Origin: Saxidomus purpurata
Lineage: Eukaryota; Mollusca; Bivalvia; Venerida; Veneridae
Assembly (NCBI GenBank): GCA_022818135.1
Contig: JAFMSR010000005.1
Coordinates: 25,832,529 to 25,896,528, forward strand
Length of the DNA: 64,000 bases
Direction: 5' to 3'
Made by a program: the position numbers and the translations under genes. Within the stretch, counting starts at the first letter, position 1; every line of letters starts with the position of its first letter. Below, one piece after another: positions 12,291 through 26,100 of this stretch. The notes under the pieces were generated by a model. It saw only the letters and a program-made list of their open reading frames with translations, did no database searches and was not told the DNA's origin.

Positions 12291-13071
12291 AACGATCATG
12301 AATTTAACTGTACGATAAGGTTATTCTTATCAACAATAATCATATTGATATCAGTTAAAATCATACTAGTTATCGCATAATGCTCTTTAGCACACGCTGC
12401 ATGACACTGTGTTTAACAGAATCGTATGTATACCTAGGTGTTATTGTCTTGAAGCAAATTACGCTCCAAATTTGTTGTTATGTGACGTCCTCAAATGTGT
12501 TACTGTTAAAGTTGTAAGATATTCTACTTTCTGTAAAGAAAGAGGATTTAATCGCTGCTTATGTTCTGAAAGATAAATAGGATTTCGTTTAGAATATCTT
12601 TCATTCATAAATTGAAAACAATTATTTCATTGCCATTAAAGGAACTTTTTTATATTTATGTTGTCACGAAGTTAAAAGCTTACAAATTAAAAGGTTTTGC
12701 ATTTGCATTATGATTATGTTTTTTGATGATAAAGCAACGTAGTAAGATTTAATCCTATTTCGTTTAACTTTAACATACAACTCTACAAAAAACTTGAAAA
12801 TATCCAAATATTTCACTTCAATTTTAGTAAAACGTATATACAATGATTCATCAACTTCCGCCAACTTCTTTCGGAGGAAGTGTCGATACAATCAGGTGGA
12901 TGCTGGACAGCCAGCGGTTACAATACCTTAAAATGAAATAAAAAAGTATGTCAATACGATAAGATTGTATTGTACATAAATGATTATGGTCAACTTTACT
13001 AACTGTTATAATTCTGTAAGCGTCTCCAAAATTGAGGAGCATCATTCTATATTGTGTGTAAATATTTCTTA
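12291..13071. other. AT-rich non-coding DNA
   Basis: Nothing recognised. Confidence 0.4.
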
Positions 13072-13262
13072 AGGGGGCGGTTGTGCAGAGGTTAAGGTGT
13101 CTGCCGCTCATCTCGGAGGTTGCGGGTTCGAGCCCCACAAGGGTCACGACCGTACCTCCTATGACACAAGTACGGTTTTTCCAGGCAGCGGACTCGAAAG
13201 TGACTAGATAAGCTACAAGCTTTCTTCACAATCGAGCTAAAATAAATAAGTATAAACTAAAT
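13072..13262 (+). mobile_element. tRNA-derived SINE, complete head and tail
   Basis: The head 'gttgtgcagaggttaaggtg' and the B box GGTTCGAGCCC (13125-13135) give a tRNA-like promoter. The body 'ccaggcagcggactcgaaag' and the tail 'cacaatcgagctaaaataaa' match the antisense copy at 18682-18866. The minus-strand frame at 12851-13147 that looks protein-like reads through the tRNA-like head and is a shadow. Confidence 0.8.
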
Positions 13263-15240
13263 ATTACTATATTACGAAGTTCTAGAGCAATTGCTTGTGT
13301 TAAAAAATGTCTTAGAAACTGTTTCTCGAAAATCCTCTAGGGATTTACCAACCATTATCATGTCATGTTTGATATAGTTCCACAAGGGCAAATAGAAGAA
13401 CGAGAAGATAATAAAACGTAATATTTTCCATTTCCATTGATATAATAATCCAACTATAGCAGGTTCTGAGAAAAATATATCTTATGATCCATCTTATGAG
13501 TATATAGGTCAACAATGAAATATGTGATATATATGGTTATCATACCAGAATGGCGAATAATAGTAAAAAGACAATTTAAGCAAAATTGACTGAGACTGTT
13601 AAGTACATTTTGTTAATGCCGAATCAATTTAAAAAGACATGTAATGCTTACTGCACTGCAAATTCATCAACATCTGAATTGGTAAAATACAAGTGACATA
13701 AAGCATATCTAGTTTTTTAAACAAACCCGATTCATCCGTCGCACGGAAAGGTTCTGTCTTTAAGATTTCACTTTTTCTTGTGTTTTATAATTAAGCACGA
13801 ACAGATAAACCATCAACTGACAAAAATTTAATGAATGCAAATAATGTTATTAGGGTGACTAAATTACCTTGCATGCATTTTTCATTATGATATAATCCCT
13901 AGGAACCAGAACATTTCTGGGATTCATTTGAATTTTAGCCTGTATCATCTTAGTAAATCTTAAAAGAAAAAAATCGAGCACATCGACATTCCAACTTCAA
14001 TGTCATGACGCAAACAATCTCGTAATTTCTATGAACTTTAATCTAATGCTTGAGTTAAATACATGTAAATGTCATTTCCAAATACGACACTTTCTTTCTA
14101 CAAAGTTAAAAGGAAATGTTCATAGTAACCAACCTCTGTTAAAGAAAGTCATTAATTACTGATTTATATTCCAAAAACATTTAGATGTATAGCCGTTTAT
14201 TCCCATTGAATATAAAGCAATATCTGTCAAAATCCTGTAGTAAAATCCTTATCAAAAATTGAAAATTCACTCTTTTTGTTATGCATATAACACTTTATGA
14301 TTTCAACATCAGTCTTCACAATAACTAGATATGGCCATTTGTGAGGGCAAAATAACTTGAACCAATTATTAACCAATTCCTTGGAGCTATTTATATGCTC
14401 TAACAGAACTTAATTCTTCGTTTGCGAACTTCCTGTGTGTGAAATCCAATTAAAATGAATAGCTTAAACACTAATTTAGCTTTATCTAATGTGCAAACAT
14501 TGCAAAATGTTTGAATAAGCTCATAGGAGTATGAACAGAGCAAGAGGTTTTCTCGATTTTTAATTTTTTTTGCAAATGGTTTTTATAACTTCGTCAATCA
14601 TATGAATCAAAACTATCCTTCAGAATGGTTGTTGCTGTAATTGGTTTTTTTCCTTCAAATATTTATGATAATTTTCAATTTAATGTTTCTGTACTGATGA
14701 TGTATTGTTTGACAACCTTTGAAATTGAAAAAAAACGTAAATGACTTGGTCACATGGCAAGTAGATGGTTACTCAAATAAGGAAAAGTGACAACTCTACG
14801 ATTTTCCATCATTTCCACTTTGAATAAAACTAAGTGTAGCCGAAACTTAAGTATAAAAGGGACAAACGCAGCACACATCCAGAACAGCCGGCAGTCATTA
14901 TGTGGTCCAGTCAAAAGCCATCATTATTTACAAGTAGGTTTCATTTTATCAAGAAAGATGTCTTACTGACAGAATTGACCTTTACTTGTACCAAAAACAC
15001 TCCTGACTTTGCTTTTTACATTGAAAGTTCATATTAGAAACATAGGGCAGTATTTTCTTCAATGATATTGCAAAAAAAAGGCTTTCTGGCAACACTTTTT
15101 CTTGAAGAAACAATTGAATAATAAAGAAATGCATATGTCAACACTGTTTTAGAGTGAATAGAACATTGTTCTACCATTATCCTATCAATAAATTTATGTT
15201 ACTTAATCAGTAAATTCTAAGTGCTCCTGAGGCTTGAAGT
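13263..15240. other. AT-rich non-coding DNA with one old repeat fragment
   Basis: Mostly featureless. Around 14405-14520, 'gaaatccaattaaaatgaat' and 'taatttagctttat' resemble the left ends of copies A (17590-17720) and B (23210-23290), suggesting a further fragment of that repeated unit. The frame at 14787-14969 shows no motif. Confidence 0.45.
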
Positions 15241-15850
15241 GTTCGTCTCAACAATATGATAAAATTATGCAAAAGTCATATCCCGATCCCGCCTGCTCAA
15301 GGTCAAGGTCATACCTACAGATCTACAGTGAGTATAGCTATTCCATGTCTTCTTAATGTTCTGAAATTTTTTAATGAAAGTTTAATCCAATGTTCATCTC
15401 ACCTAGACGAGGTGCAGAACCTTTCCATGTGTCAAATCTTCTCACCCAAAGGTCAAAGGCCCATTTAGTGGTCATTGTTCAATAAATACGTCGAACTTTT
15501 CACAATCATGTATCAAACGACATCTTATTGAAACGATTCCGCTCGTATTCAAACAAGCTACTCAGATTCTTAAAAGGGTCTTGCTTTTTCGTGTCTGCTT
15601 ATTTTTAGACCATCTGACGGTTTTCATGAAACTTTGGTTGGGTAGATCCCATCGCACAGACGCGTGTACTTCTCTGTCCTCTGTGCTGGTTAGGTCTGTT
15701 TTAGTCTCTGTTCCATCTGTGCTGGTAGGTCATGTTTTGTCTCTGTCCATCTGTCTGGTAAGGTCAATGTTTTAGTTTTGTTTAAAGTTAAGACCAATAT
15801 TCAACGAACATTTGGTTAAGATGTTCATCTCACCGAGACGAACAAGGCAA
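15241..15850 (+). repeat. Bivalve 'tcaaggtcaaggtca' / 'gttcatctcacctagacgag' repeat
   Basis: This region contains 'gctcaaggtcaaggtcat', 'atgttcatctcacctagacg' (repeated at about 15820 as 'atgttcatctcaccgagacg') and a degenerate roughly 45-bp array at 15660-15775 around 'tctgtgctggtaggtc'. The open frames at 15256-15468 and 15581-15775 are repeat by-products. Confidence 0.65.
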
Positions 15851-16774
15851 AGGTAACAATTCGGTATCATAGATCATGTGTTAAATAATATTAGCCAGGA
15901 AGTGGATCAAAGGAAATACCTTTTAACTGACAAGGAATTAAGTATTTATCATTATTGGACTTGAACTTTCTTGTACTGTTCTCTTTCGAAAATTGTTACA
16001 ACTATTCACCTTTTCCACTCTTACATTTGAGTCTGAAAAACATGTCGGTTCGTTACTTTACTCGGTTTAAAATTGAAAAACAAATACGCAAAAGCGCTTG
16101 AAAATGTAATTCCATTGGCAATGCTAGCGATTAAATTAATAAATTTAACCCATACACAATAAATGTCAAGTCCATGCTATAATTCATGTCGGCAATCTTC
16201 ACGAAATTTGTATTAATAATGTCTCGGAAATATGTGTGACATTTACTTCTTTTGGAAACAGTGAATGATAATGAAGCTAATTAAAATGTCAAATAATATT
16301 GATATTATGTGATTAATTTGTATGCAGTCTGGTGATTTTCGGAGATGTTTCTTTGTTTAAGCATAAAAGGGTTTTCGTTCCAAATAATTGTTTCAGAGTT
16401 TTTGCTTTTGTTTGTAAATATATAGATTGTTGCAAAGTAATAGTTCATATTCTAACGCTAATTTGCATAATCTAATTTGCCAAGGAATACGTTCAAAATT
16501 TGTGTTTCCTTTAAAAGTGTTCTGATTTAAACTACTAGATGCAGCGTATGTAGGTAGCATATGTTCAAATATTTTGTTTGTTTAAGAAATCACAATTTTG
16601 AATCCTCGCATTATTCCGAGAGGAATTATTTTATAAATGTTTTTAACATCGGTTTATTACATTGCTGTGTACTGTTCTGATCCGTGGAGTGTCTATAGTT
16701 GGGTATTTTGAGCTATGGCTCAATGTTAATGCAGATCGTATTAGTTGAAGTGGTAAAGAATTCCAAAGGTCGAC
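15851..16774. other. AT-rich non-coding DNA
   Basis: Nothing recognised. Confidence 0.4.
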
Positions 16775-17035
16775 AACCGCGAAATATTCTCTTAAACTAT
16801 ATTCATATATCAATCCTTGGTCACTAAATATTGGATTACATAAGGGTGTTTTATTGCCTTTCAGCTCTGTATAGTATCCTTTCTGCTGATTACGACGAGA
16901 AAACTGTTTTCCAATATAACGTTAGGGGTAAGACAATTAGAAATGTAGGCACTAAAACCCAGTGGAGGTGATGTACCATATACACGCTTGTTATTAATTG
17001 AGGATTGGATGGGAATAGAGAGTTTAACAATAATT
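16775..17035 (+). repeat. Dispersed duplicate, copy 2 (pair at 2590-2870)
   Basis: Direct-orientation homologue of 2590-2870, about 14 kb away. Similarity fades after 'taacaataattataa'. The reading frame of copy 1 is not conserved. Confidence 0.75.
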
Positions 17036-17559
17036 ATAAAAATTCGATTTTAAAATTTAGTCGATTTGTTACTGGGGTGGCATGGTGAATAAGGAGTAAA
17101 TCACATAAAGCAACAACAAAAGCAAACATATAAATATCACACAAAATGTCGAAACCAATTTTTGTCAGCTGGCATAGTATTTCAAACTGGAAGGTTGGGT
17201 AATAGAAGATAGAAATAAGTATACACATGAAACAAATAAAAATTATATTTAACAAAAATATTGTCTCAAAAGAAGTTGGTATCTGATTTCATCCTACCGG
17301 TACTTTTAACCAAGTCAGTTACAGTAATGCTCTCGTGTTAATTAAAAAGTCTTCTGAAAATAACTGTAAAGACTCAGTTCACACCATCTTATTCAACCGG
17401 TTTTGTAACTATTGTTATTATAAGCAGCAACTGAAGGATCTTCCTTTTGAAAACAAAAAGTGATGGAAATAGAACACTATTTACTGAAATTAGGTTTTAA
17501 TATAGAATAAATGATTTAAAATATGACTTTAGTCTACCAAAAATCCCTTTCTGTCGATA
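17036..17559. other. AT-rich non-coding DNA
   Basis: Nothing recognised. The minus frame at 17034-17255 is hydrophobic by AT composition only. Confidence 0.35.
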
Positions 17560-18681
17560 GAACTGAACACAATTATCTGCTTGTATACTTTATAGGTGTG
17601 GAATCCAATTAAATGAAGTGATCTAATCATAACTAAACTAGATCCAATATGCGTAAAAAAAAATTGTTTGCATAAGATGCGTTGCGTCTGTTGCCAGAGG
17701 CATTCACGATTGGAATTTTGCATAAATTAAAGGAACACGTTATACATTTCTTCTTAATCTTATGGATGCACACTGTACTTTTTTCTAAACGATAACTTTA
17801 TTTTTCTTTTAATACCTTTTGAGAAGTAACTATGCCCTTCGAAACACCTTTTCTTGTCTTGCCCAAAATGAACAAAGGAAGCAAGATTTATTTCTGTTTT
17901 GATCTGATAAAGAAATCATTCACACGTGCAAATGTGGTGAACTAATGAACGCGTTTTAAGAAGCATAATTTTATTGCAATTTAACTAAGCTCACTCCATG
18001 AATAGTCAATCATATTTATTTACATTATGCAATGTTCTAACGTTAACCGCTATCAACATAATTGTCTACATGGAGCAATATTTTCACAACTAGACCAAAT
18101 GATGTAAAAAATAATTATCTGAACACTATTTTGCAAAATTTGCGAATTTTCATATAGTACGCATTGATAAAAGATAAATGCAACAGGAGGTACTGTATAA
18201 AAGGTAATATATAGATTAAAACATTCGTACATAACATATACAATACTTACATACACAAGCAGAAACTCCGACCAAAAGCTTCTATAAAAAGTAAGTCATC
18301 CTTTTTTTATTTAAAGGCAATAACTATATCAAAAAACGGTTCAAACCATATCTCGGTCTGTCAGACGGTAGAATAAGCTAATTTCATAATGTATATAAAC
18401 TTTCTATGATATATCGTATTTCATGAAAGCATAAAATGTAAGATCGTTACTTATTTCAATTGTATGGAAGAAACTAATTTCTCTTCTAAATACTCATCAA
18501 ATTTTCAGTAAGTATTTTAATAAAATACGTTCAGTACATTTTCTATGAAACTTTAAATTGATGAGATGTAATTAGTAGGCAACCACAACTCACTACAAAG
18601 AATAAACCAGTCTATTGTCAATTTACACAAAATAATTATTTGTATAAGCCGCGGACATTTATATCTTCCTAAAATAATTAG

Positions 18682-18866
18682 TTTATACTAATTTATTTTA
18701 GCTCGAATGTGAAGAAAACTTTCAATTTATCCAGTCACAATCGAGTCCGCTTCCTGGAAATCTAGTACTGGGGTACGTTCTAGACCCTAAATAGGCTGGA
18801 ACAACCTTCGGGATGAGCGAATGATTGCTTGTACATGTAATGCTTCAGCCCTTCGTGGCGTGAAGG
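18682..18866 (-). mobile_element. tRNA-derived SINE, antisense copy
   Basis: The reverse complement aligns with 13072-13262. It includes the head remnant 'cgctcatcccgaaggttg', the body 'ccaggaagcggactcg' and the AT-rich tail. The head is more degraded than in the 13-kb copy. Confidence 0.7.
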
Positions 18867-19470
18867 TCGCGAAGCAGGCACTGGGTCTCGCAAGATGCTT
18901 GACTTCGGCTTCGTACAAATTTAGCTGGCGAGGAGCTGGCTAACATGAAAGGGAGTGGCCCTGCCAATGGCTGTTAGTGTGTTGATGAAGATGTGTTACG
19001 ATGACAGCCTTTGATAGAAAACCCGCGAGCCGGTGACGACTACCGGATGGCGGGACCAGTGGCTTCTTTGTTGCTTTGCTAAGTCCTCCCTAACAGTGAC
19101 TGCGCTGGGGGGAAGGCACAAAAGCTCTTTTAAGGGCTACATCCTTTAGCTGTACGCGAAGTACTTTTAAGGACTTGGGTCACATATATCTAGGTCGGAT
19201 TGGCCGCGTGGGTGACTTACTTTTGGACTAGGAATTTATCTTATTCTTAGGACGTGACCGGGAGAGCGTGACTGACACTGAAGGTCTGTTGCACCCCAAT
19301 TCTTGTTTTGGACCTTCCAGCAGTAAATAAGCCCCCCCCCACTCTCCGGCACAGGGTCGGCCTCTTGTTAGTAAGAGCTTCATGTAAGTCCCCCACGTAA
19401 GCCGTTAAACGCCTTTGGATACCACTGCCAGGAACACACGTAGAAGTAGCATACCTTCACCGTTGGGTAT
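18867..19470. other. GC-rich unidentified insert in copy A
   Basis: The base composition jumps to about half G+C, against the surrounding AT-rich DNA, and the block is absent from copies B and C. No long ORF is present. A stem-loop AGCTCT-TTTA-AGGGCT at about 19122-19137, preceded by 'caaa' and followed by 'acatcc', has the shape of a histone mRNA 3' stem-loop, but no histone coding sequence is nearby. It may be a retroelement untranslated or terminal region. Confidence 0.45.
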
Positions 19471-20819
19471 GAGTACAGCGGTCAAACTCTACCTTATAAT
19501 GACTGCAAATTGCAATCACGAAAATTATCTCCTTTTTCGGCATTCAAATTTCACTTTTACGGCATCACGGGAGAGATACAAGCAGTTTGGTGAAACGCTG
19601 ACCTTTTAAGCTTTCTAAACAAATAAACAACAGACAAGAATGCTAGAATCCGTGTCAAATTATTTACATGTTGAATTTGCCTTGACATTCTCGCGCAATT
19701 GGAGATGTTTTTTTTAAAGTAAACTTTCACGCGTCATAAGGCACCAATCTCAAATTTATAACAGATGAAGAACTACCAACTAAATGCGTTTTGCATATTT
19801 TCCTAATGTGATAACTGTCTCATAATTAACACGTGCATGTGTTGTTAACCAGGATATCTGTCAGCTATCATTAATTAATTGCAAAATACCTTAATTCGCA
19901 AGTTTATTACATTAATATTTTTGTTTCTATATCCTGTCTGTACAACAGAGATGGACGAGATATGAAGTGCCTCATGCTATTTCAAGGCAGTTCTTGTAGC
20001 GGCAGATTCATATTTCATATTTAGGGAGTTTAACCTGTGCACTATCGTTCTGTGAAATCGTTAAAAATATTGACAAATAGTGAGTTTCCGCTTGCTTTCA
20101 AAGGTCATCAACGTTTATTTTGTTTAACGAGAATAACGAGAATAAATTGTTAATAAATAATATCATTGTAGACTGGGCTTAGTTAAAAATGTATTCACTA
20201 AACCTCAAATTAATATAACGTTCTGTTGCTTGAAAGTATTGAGATGTTTATAACAGTTTGATACGTTCAACGTTGCTCTCGCTTGATATGAACACTAATA
20301 GGTTTCCAAGAAAAGTTCAAAACGACTCGGTGTCATAATAAATATGAAATCATCGAAAGTTGATCGCTCTCCATTCCAAACATAAATAGACGTGTTCATG
20401 TTTTAGCTGAAATAGACGCAGATTAGTCATCTTTTTATTCTACGTGACGGCTTCGAAGAATTTCATTTGTATTTTATTGTTCAAGTCATAGTTGTCTGTG
20501 ATTTTTGTGAGATCTTCCTTTATTACTATTTCTCAAAGCAAAGATAATATGTTCCCAGCTATGCTTGAAATATATCAAACTCAAAAGATCATACGTTTAC
20601 ATGCAATGCACCCTTTAACCCTGTTCTATGTTACTTTTTTCATGAATTTAAGACTATTAGTTTCTTTTGTGTCATTTCTGTAAATGAAAAATAATTTCAC
20701 TCTCACGATCACATCCAATAAACTCACTTTGATAAATTATGAGACAAACGATACATTTTACACTATCATTTACTGCAAGAATTACAGTCAAGTACAGTTA
20801 ACCTGGTGTTACTAAAGTA

Positions 20820-21175
20820 TCGATTCATATAGACTTAAATTCTAAGAATTCGATTCAAAATCAAAGACGCTCAATGATTGCACCTTTGACTTTTTACCAG
20901 TACAGTTTCCGTGGGTAAATAAGTCGTCGACACGTTCACATATTGCATATCCGTTGATATATGTAAAATTTATCTGAGAGAAAAAGTGAATACCATTGAA
21001 CGTGTTATTGTGGTTATAGCCGTCTGTGTAAGATACATAAAGCATCGATTCATGCAAACTTAACTTCTAAGAACTCGATTCAGCATCAAATAGGCAACAG
21101 TTTCTATAGGAAATAAGTCGTTGACACATTTACAAGTTGCACATCTGTTGAAATATAAAATATTTATCTTGGGTA
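20820..21175 (+). repeat. Internal duplication within copy A
   Basis: 20820-20975 ('cgattcatatagacttaaat', 'tctaagaattcgattca') recurs at 21042-21175 ('cgattcatgcaaacttaact', 'tctaagaactcgattca'). Both continue to an 'aagtcgt(c/t)gacac' landmark. B and C have a single copy. Confidence 0.7.
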
Positions 21176-22420
21176 AAACGTTCATTCTTTAAAGAGAAGT
21201 AGCCAACGGTGCAGTATTTATGATTTGAAGATACGCTTAGTTTCAAACAAATGCACTTAATTCAACCTGTAAATATTACTATCATTAAATCATAATGCGA
21301 ACGCAAAAGATCTAAATAGTTCCTCCTCGTGGTTTTATTTATAGTTTGTTCATAAACTGTCAATGCGTCGCGCTTTATAATACAATGTGTTTTTATTCAT
21401 TAATCATTACTATGTTCAAGTAAATGTTCAAGTCAAGAAAACTTTGGTACAATTTATGGAATTTAAAGTTTGTGTTGCCCACGAACCTGTTAAGCATACG
21501 TTCTCTGTAAAATAGTATTATACTAAATCATTTCCACCTACGAGAGAGTGAGCTTATAGAAAGTTTAGACATCTTCTTCCGAGACTATAATATACTTGAA
21601 TGGCTGAATGGTTAACATCCTCCAAAGGCGACAATGATAATTCAAGACAAAGCGCCGTTCCCAGAATAGATGCCGTAATCCTTATCAAATAGCCTACTCT
21701 AAATAAGTTATTTCTCTAGCTCTGAAATGTCGATGTATTTTCTACAAGGCATTGTCAAGACTTAGTAGTAACGGAGCATTGTAAGAGACCAGAAGAATAA
21801 TTGTGCAGTTATTGACTCTTTATGACGTCACTGCTATTTCCGTTGTCTTCGGGAACGCTGGTTCTATATTGCACAAAGCTATCATTTAAATCAAGGAAGG
21901 TTCACTGATCTATTCAATATTGTATGTTTGCACATGAACTACGCATGAAAGAAAATGTTACTACAAAATATATACATTTTGATCATAGTAAGTTTATTTT
22001 TGAGTCTAAACGCCATCACGGTGTTGCCTACATGTATATGATGTGCACGTAAGATTTTCAGTCAATATGAATAACCGTAGATAAATCAAAGTAATAACAT
22101 GGGACATCGTCGGGCACTAAATGGATCGATAGTAGAAATTTGCTGGAGGTAATTAAGTGTAAACCACTGTTAACTAAATTGCATGTGCAGTGCAGAAAAA
22201 GTGTGCGCATTATCGGATCGATTGAGTGCAATTAAAATACTTATGGTGTAAACAAGTGCAATTGCACGATGATATAGAGCAATGCTGAGAAAACATCGAC
22301 ACCAACGATCTTTTCTAGAGAAGTTCATTTCAAATCTACAAACTGAATGTGTGATATATTCTGACAAATGCACCGTAGCATTGCGGGAACTCTACTGAAA
22401 GTAGCAAAAAGTCGGACTTT

Positions 22421-23069
22421 ATATTGGTAAAACTTGTCAATCGACCTATGTTTTCCTTTTATTTATTTTAATATGTCATAGAAGATAATTGTTGGTTTCG
22501 GTGTATTATCACGTTTTGATGAATTCACAGAGTGGGCACCAAAAGTGATAAGTTCACAAGTTGCGCAGCCACGAGTGAACAAAATACTTGTGTTCACGAG
22601 TGCAATTATCGTGATATACATATAACATCGATACCAAATTTTGTTCTGTTCATTTCAAATCTCAAACTGAGTTTATTTCTTTAAATGTCGTAAATTGCGG
22701 GGAACGTCATCAGAAAGCATCGCAAACATGACGTCATTTTAACGACGTTATCGTCGTATGGTTTCCGGCATTCAGTACGCTCGGTATACTTTTTGACGTT
22801 TATCCGGGTATTTTTACTAACAGATTTTCAATGAGTGGTCAGATAGTTTATCGGGATATAATTCACCGTAACTGTTATATTTCGATAAACATATATAAAT
22901 AGATAAACTGAAAACATACTTGTTGATTGTCGTACATGTATCATATAATTTCATTAAAAAAAACAGTAGCAAAATAGATCCATAAATATATAAATTTCAG
23001 TTGCAATCACAATGGCGTAGACTATCTTATACTTGATCTAAAATTCAATCTTCTGATTTTATCTTATGC
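22421..23069. other. AT-rich DNA with 'cactcgtg' bivalve motif
   Basis: Around 22560-22610, 'gcgcagccacgagtga' and 'ttcacgagtgcaatt' occur. The inverted forms appear at about 56300-56345, which marks a dispersed repeat family. Nothing else was recognised. Confidence 0.4.
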
Positions 23070-23114
23070 AAGTTATTTCCATATAAGTTATTTCCATATA
23101 AGTTATTTCCATAT
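23070..23114 (+). repeat. 15-bp tandem repeat, 3 copies
   Basis: Three perfect consecutive copies of aagttatttccatat. Confidence 0.95.
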
Positions 23115-23175
23115 AAGGCATTTTCATTCCACGAAACCTTTTGTACTAACAAATCCTGGCAGCTATTCTATGTTC

Positions 23176-26100
23176 TTACACTGAACTTAATTTATCGGCT
23201 TGTATACTTTATAGGTGTGAAGTCCTATTAAAATGAAGTGATTTAACCATAATTTAGCTTTATATAAGACGCGAAAAAAGAAAAAAAAATGTTGAATAAA
23301 ATGCATTGTGTATGTATGAAGCCATTGACCTTCACGATTTTAATTTTGTAAAAATGAAGAAGTTAAAGTGACATTATGCGCATTGTACTGCACATGGTGT
23401 ATTTTTGGTGACAGTTTTCTGTTGCTGTGCATTTAAATGCGTTGAACTTATGATAATGCCGCATTAGTATTTGAAGTTGGTGCCTTAGAAATATTAAAAA
23501 ATGGACCAATAAAATAATAGTTCTTTTCTTCGCAGTGATCTCCTTTGTGTTTTTGTTGTTGTTGGTAGAGATTTCGGCAGTGGAAAGCAAGCAACTCCTG
23601 CATGCAGTTTTTTTAATTTACTCTCCAAGTCAAAATAAGAAAAGTAATATTTGGAAAGTTATTATTTAGTACTGGTAGCAAGAAGAGTTTGGTGTATTGG
23701 GTTAAAAGCTATTAGTTCCTATTATAGTGACACATATTTTGTCATATTATTGAATGTCCTACTTGAAACAAAAAAAACCCACCTTTGCCTACATAGTGAA
23801 GCAAATAAACATCTGGGTCAAATGATGTAAAATAAATATTCATCTGAACACTAAAATTGGCTATTTTGCAAATTATCATACATTGATAAAAGATAGGAGC
23901 AGATAGAGCTAAAGTATATAAGGTAACACAGAAATCAGCACAATCGAACATCAATCGTATACTCCTTGATTTCCTGCATAAGAAGAAAATCCGTCCAAAA
24001 CACTCAGTCAACTGAATAAATCAATCTTCTGTTTCGTATAAATAAGAGGTAAATATTTGTATTAATTTCGTACATTTATTCTTCCTAGAAAGATTGCTAG
24101 TAATTCCGTGTCAAAATAATGTACTGTGTTGAATTTGCCGAGACATTCTCGCGCAATTGGAGTGGTTTTAGTTTCTCAAGTATAAACGAGTTGAATTTAA
24201 GCGGTATTTATATCAGTAGGCATGTCCAGTAGCATTTGTTCCACCTCCCCTTTTTAATGAATTCTTATGTTATGACAGAAATACTATATTCCAATTCGTA
24301 TGAATTTTTAAAAGTGTGTGAATCGGCGCTTTGTATATACTTTTTCATTCTTGTGATGAATTATGTGATGTATTATATAACTATCTAATCCCTTTTTTTT
24401 GTAATGCACTGTTCATAATTGGAAGATTATAAATATTTGCTTAGAGTTATAGACTTAGGAATGTTTCGATATTTGAAATAAAACATTCACATGTTTAAAG
24501 ACACTAAAGACAATTTTTCAACAGATGAAGAACTTACAACAAAATGAATTCTGCAGATTTTCCTGATCTGATAACTGTCTTATTATCAACATTTGCGTGT
24601 GTTGTTAACCAGTAAATCTGTCAGATAAAATTGCTTGCAAAATAATCTAATTCGCGAATTTTTAACATTAATATATTTTTTTTACTTTCTGTCTGTACAA
24701 AACAGATGAACGAGATATGAAGTTACTCATGCTATTTCAAGGCAGCAGATTTATATTTTATATTAGATAGTTTGGCCCTTGTGTTAAATTAGACAGTTAA
24801 AACTGTTCATTCCTTGTATGACCTTCTAGTAAATAAAGGTTATTCACATCAAATATACTTACGGGGATAAATTATGAGACAAACAGTATACTTTACACTT
24901 AAATTTACAGTAACCTCTTTAAATACGAGTTCTAATAAAAAATAGACAAACTGGTGTTTCATATAAACTTAAATTCTGAGACCTAGATTATATATTAAAT
25001 ACACTCAATGATTGCACCTTTGACTTTTTACAAGGCTACAATTTCCGTCGGTAAATTTGTCGCCGACACTTTCACAAGTTGCACGTGCGTTGAATTTTTA
25101 AACATTTATCCGAGAGAAAAATGGAAAATTATATTAAGAGAGTAGTTGTCAGTGCAAGTTCACTTTGCACTTACTTCAACCTGTAATTATTACTATGATT
25201 TAATCAAGATAATTATGTTGTTTGATTTTATTTTAGGCTTGTTCATAAGCTACACAGACATAACAGGTAATGCGTCGCTTCTTATAATGCTATGTTATTT
25301 AGGCACTAAGCCTTACTTTGTTGAATGAATATTGAAGTCATGGATACATAACCATTAAAGGTATTTTTGTTACATATTATGGATATTCAAAGTATGTGTT
25401 GCCTGCAAATCTGTTAAACTTACATTTTCTGTAAAACAGTCTACTAAATCATTCGCCACCAACGAAAAAGTGCACTTTTAGAAGGCTTAGACATCTTCCC
25501 TCGAGGTAATAATGTACTTGAATGGTTGAACGGTTTACTTCCTCTCAAGTCGACAATAATAACTCAAGACAATGCGCCGTTCCAAGAATAGATGCCGTAA
25601 TTCTTACCAAATAGCATACTCTAAATAAGTTATTTCTTTAGCTCTGAAATGAAGATGTTTTTTTCCACAAAGTTCGCGCTTTTTAGCACAGAGCACTGTA
25701 AGAGACAGGAAGTTATATAATTGTACCTGAATTGAAACTTTATTACGTCATAACACTTTCCGTGTCTTCTGGAAGCTAGTAGCACAAAGCTATCTTTTGG
25801 ATTTAAAACAAAATTAAGGAAGGTTGATTGATCTATTCTATGAGGTATGTTTGCACATGCACTACGTAATTACTGCAAAATATATTACATTTAGATCGAA
25901 ACAAGTTTGTTTTTGAGTTTGAAGGAAAATGGCATCACGTTTTTGTCTCACTGTTCTTGTCTTTATGGTGAACGTACGTGAGAATTTCAGTCAATTTGAA
26001 TAACCCTAGATAAATCAAGGTAATCACAGGGGAAATCATCGAGCACTACATAGATCAAGATGAGTAGAAAGTTGCTGGAGGTAATTAATTGAAACCACTG

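Larger units (their letters stand above)
17560..22420 (+). repeat. Segmental duplication copy A
   Basis: Co-linear with copies B and C. 17560-17725 matches 23176-23355, 18060-18300 matches 23800-24020, and 19619-20040 matches 24086-24780. 20050-20680 matches 26388-26910 of copy C, and 20690-22400 matches both B and C. Landmarks shared by all three include 'ctcaatgattgcacctttg' and 'ttctggaggtaattaa'-like strings. Copy A alone carries a SINE and a GC-rich insert (18682-19470) and an extra internal duplication (20820-20975 repeated at 21042-21175). No conserved reading frame runs through the three copies. Confidence 0.8.

Noticed and set aside
12851..13147. Minus-strand ORF reading VGLEPATSEMSGRHLN
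   Set aside because: It is the antisense translation of a tRNA-like SINE head, a common false protein in animal genomes.
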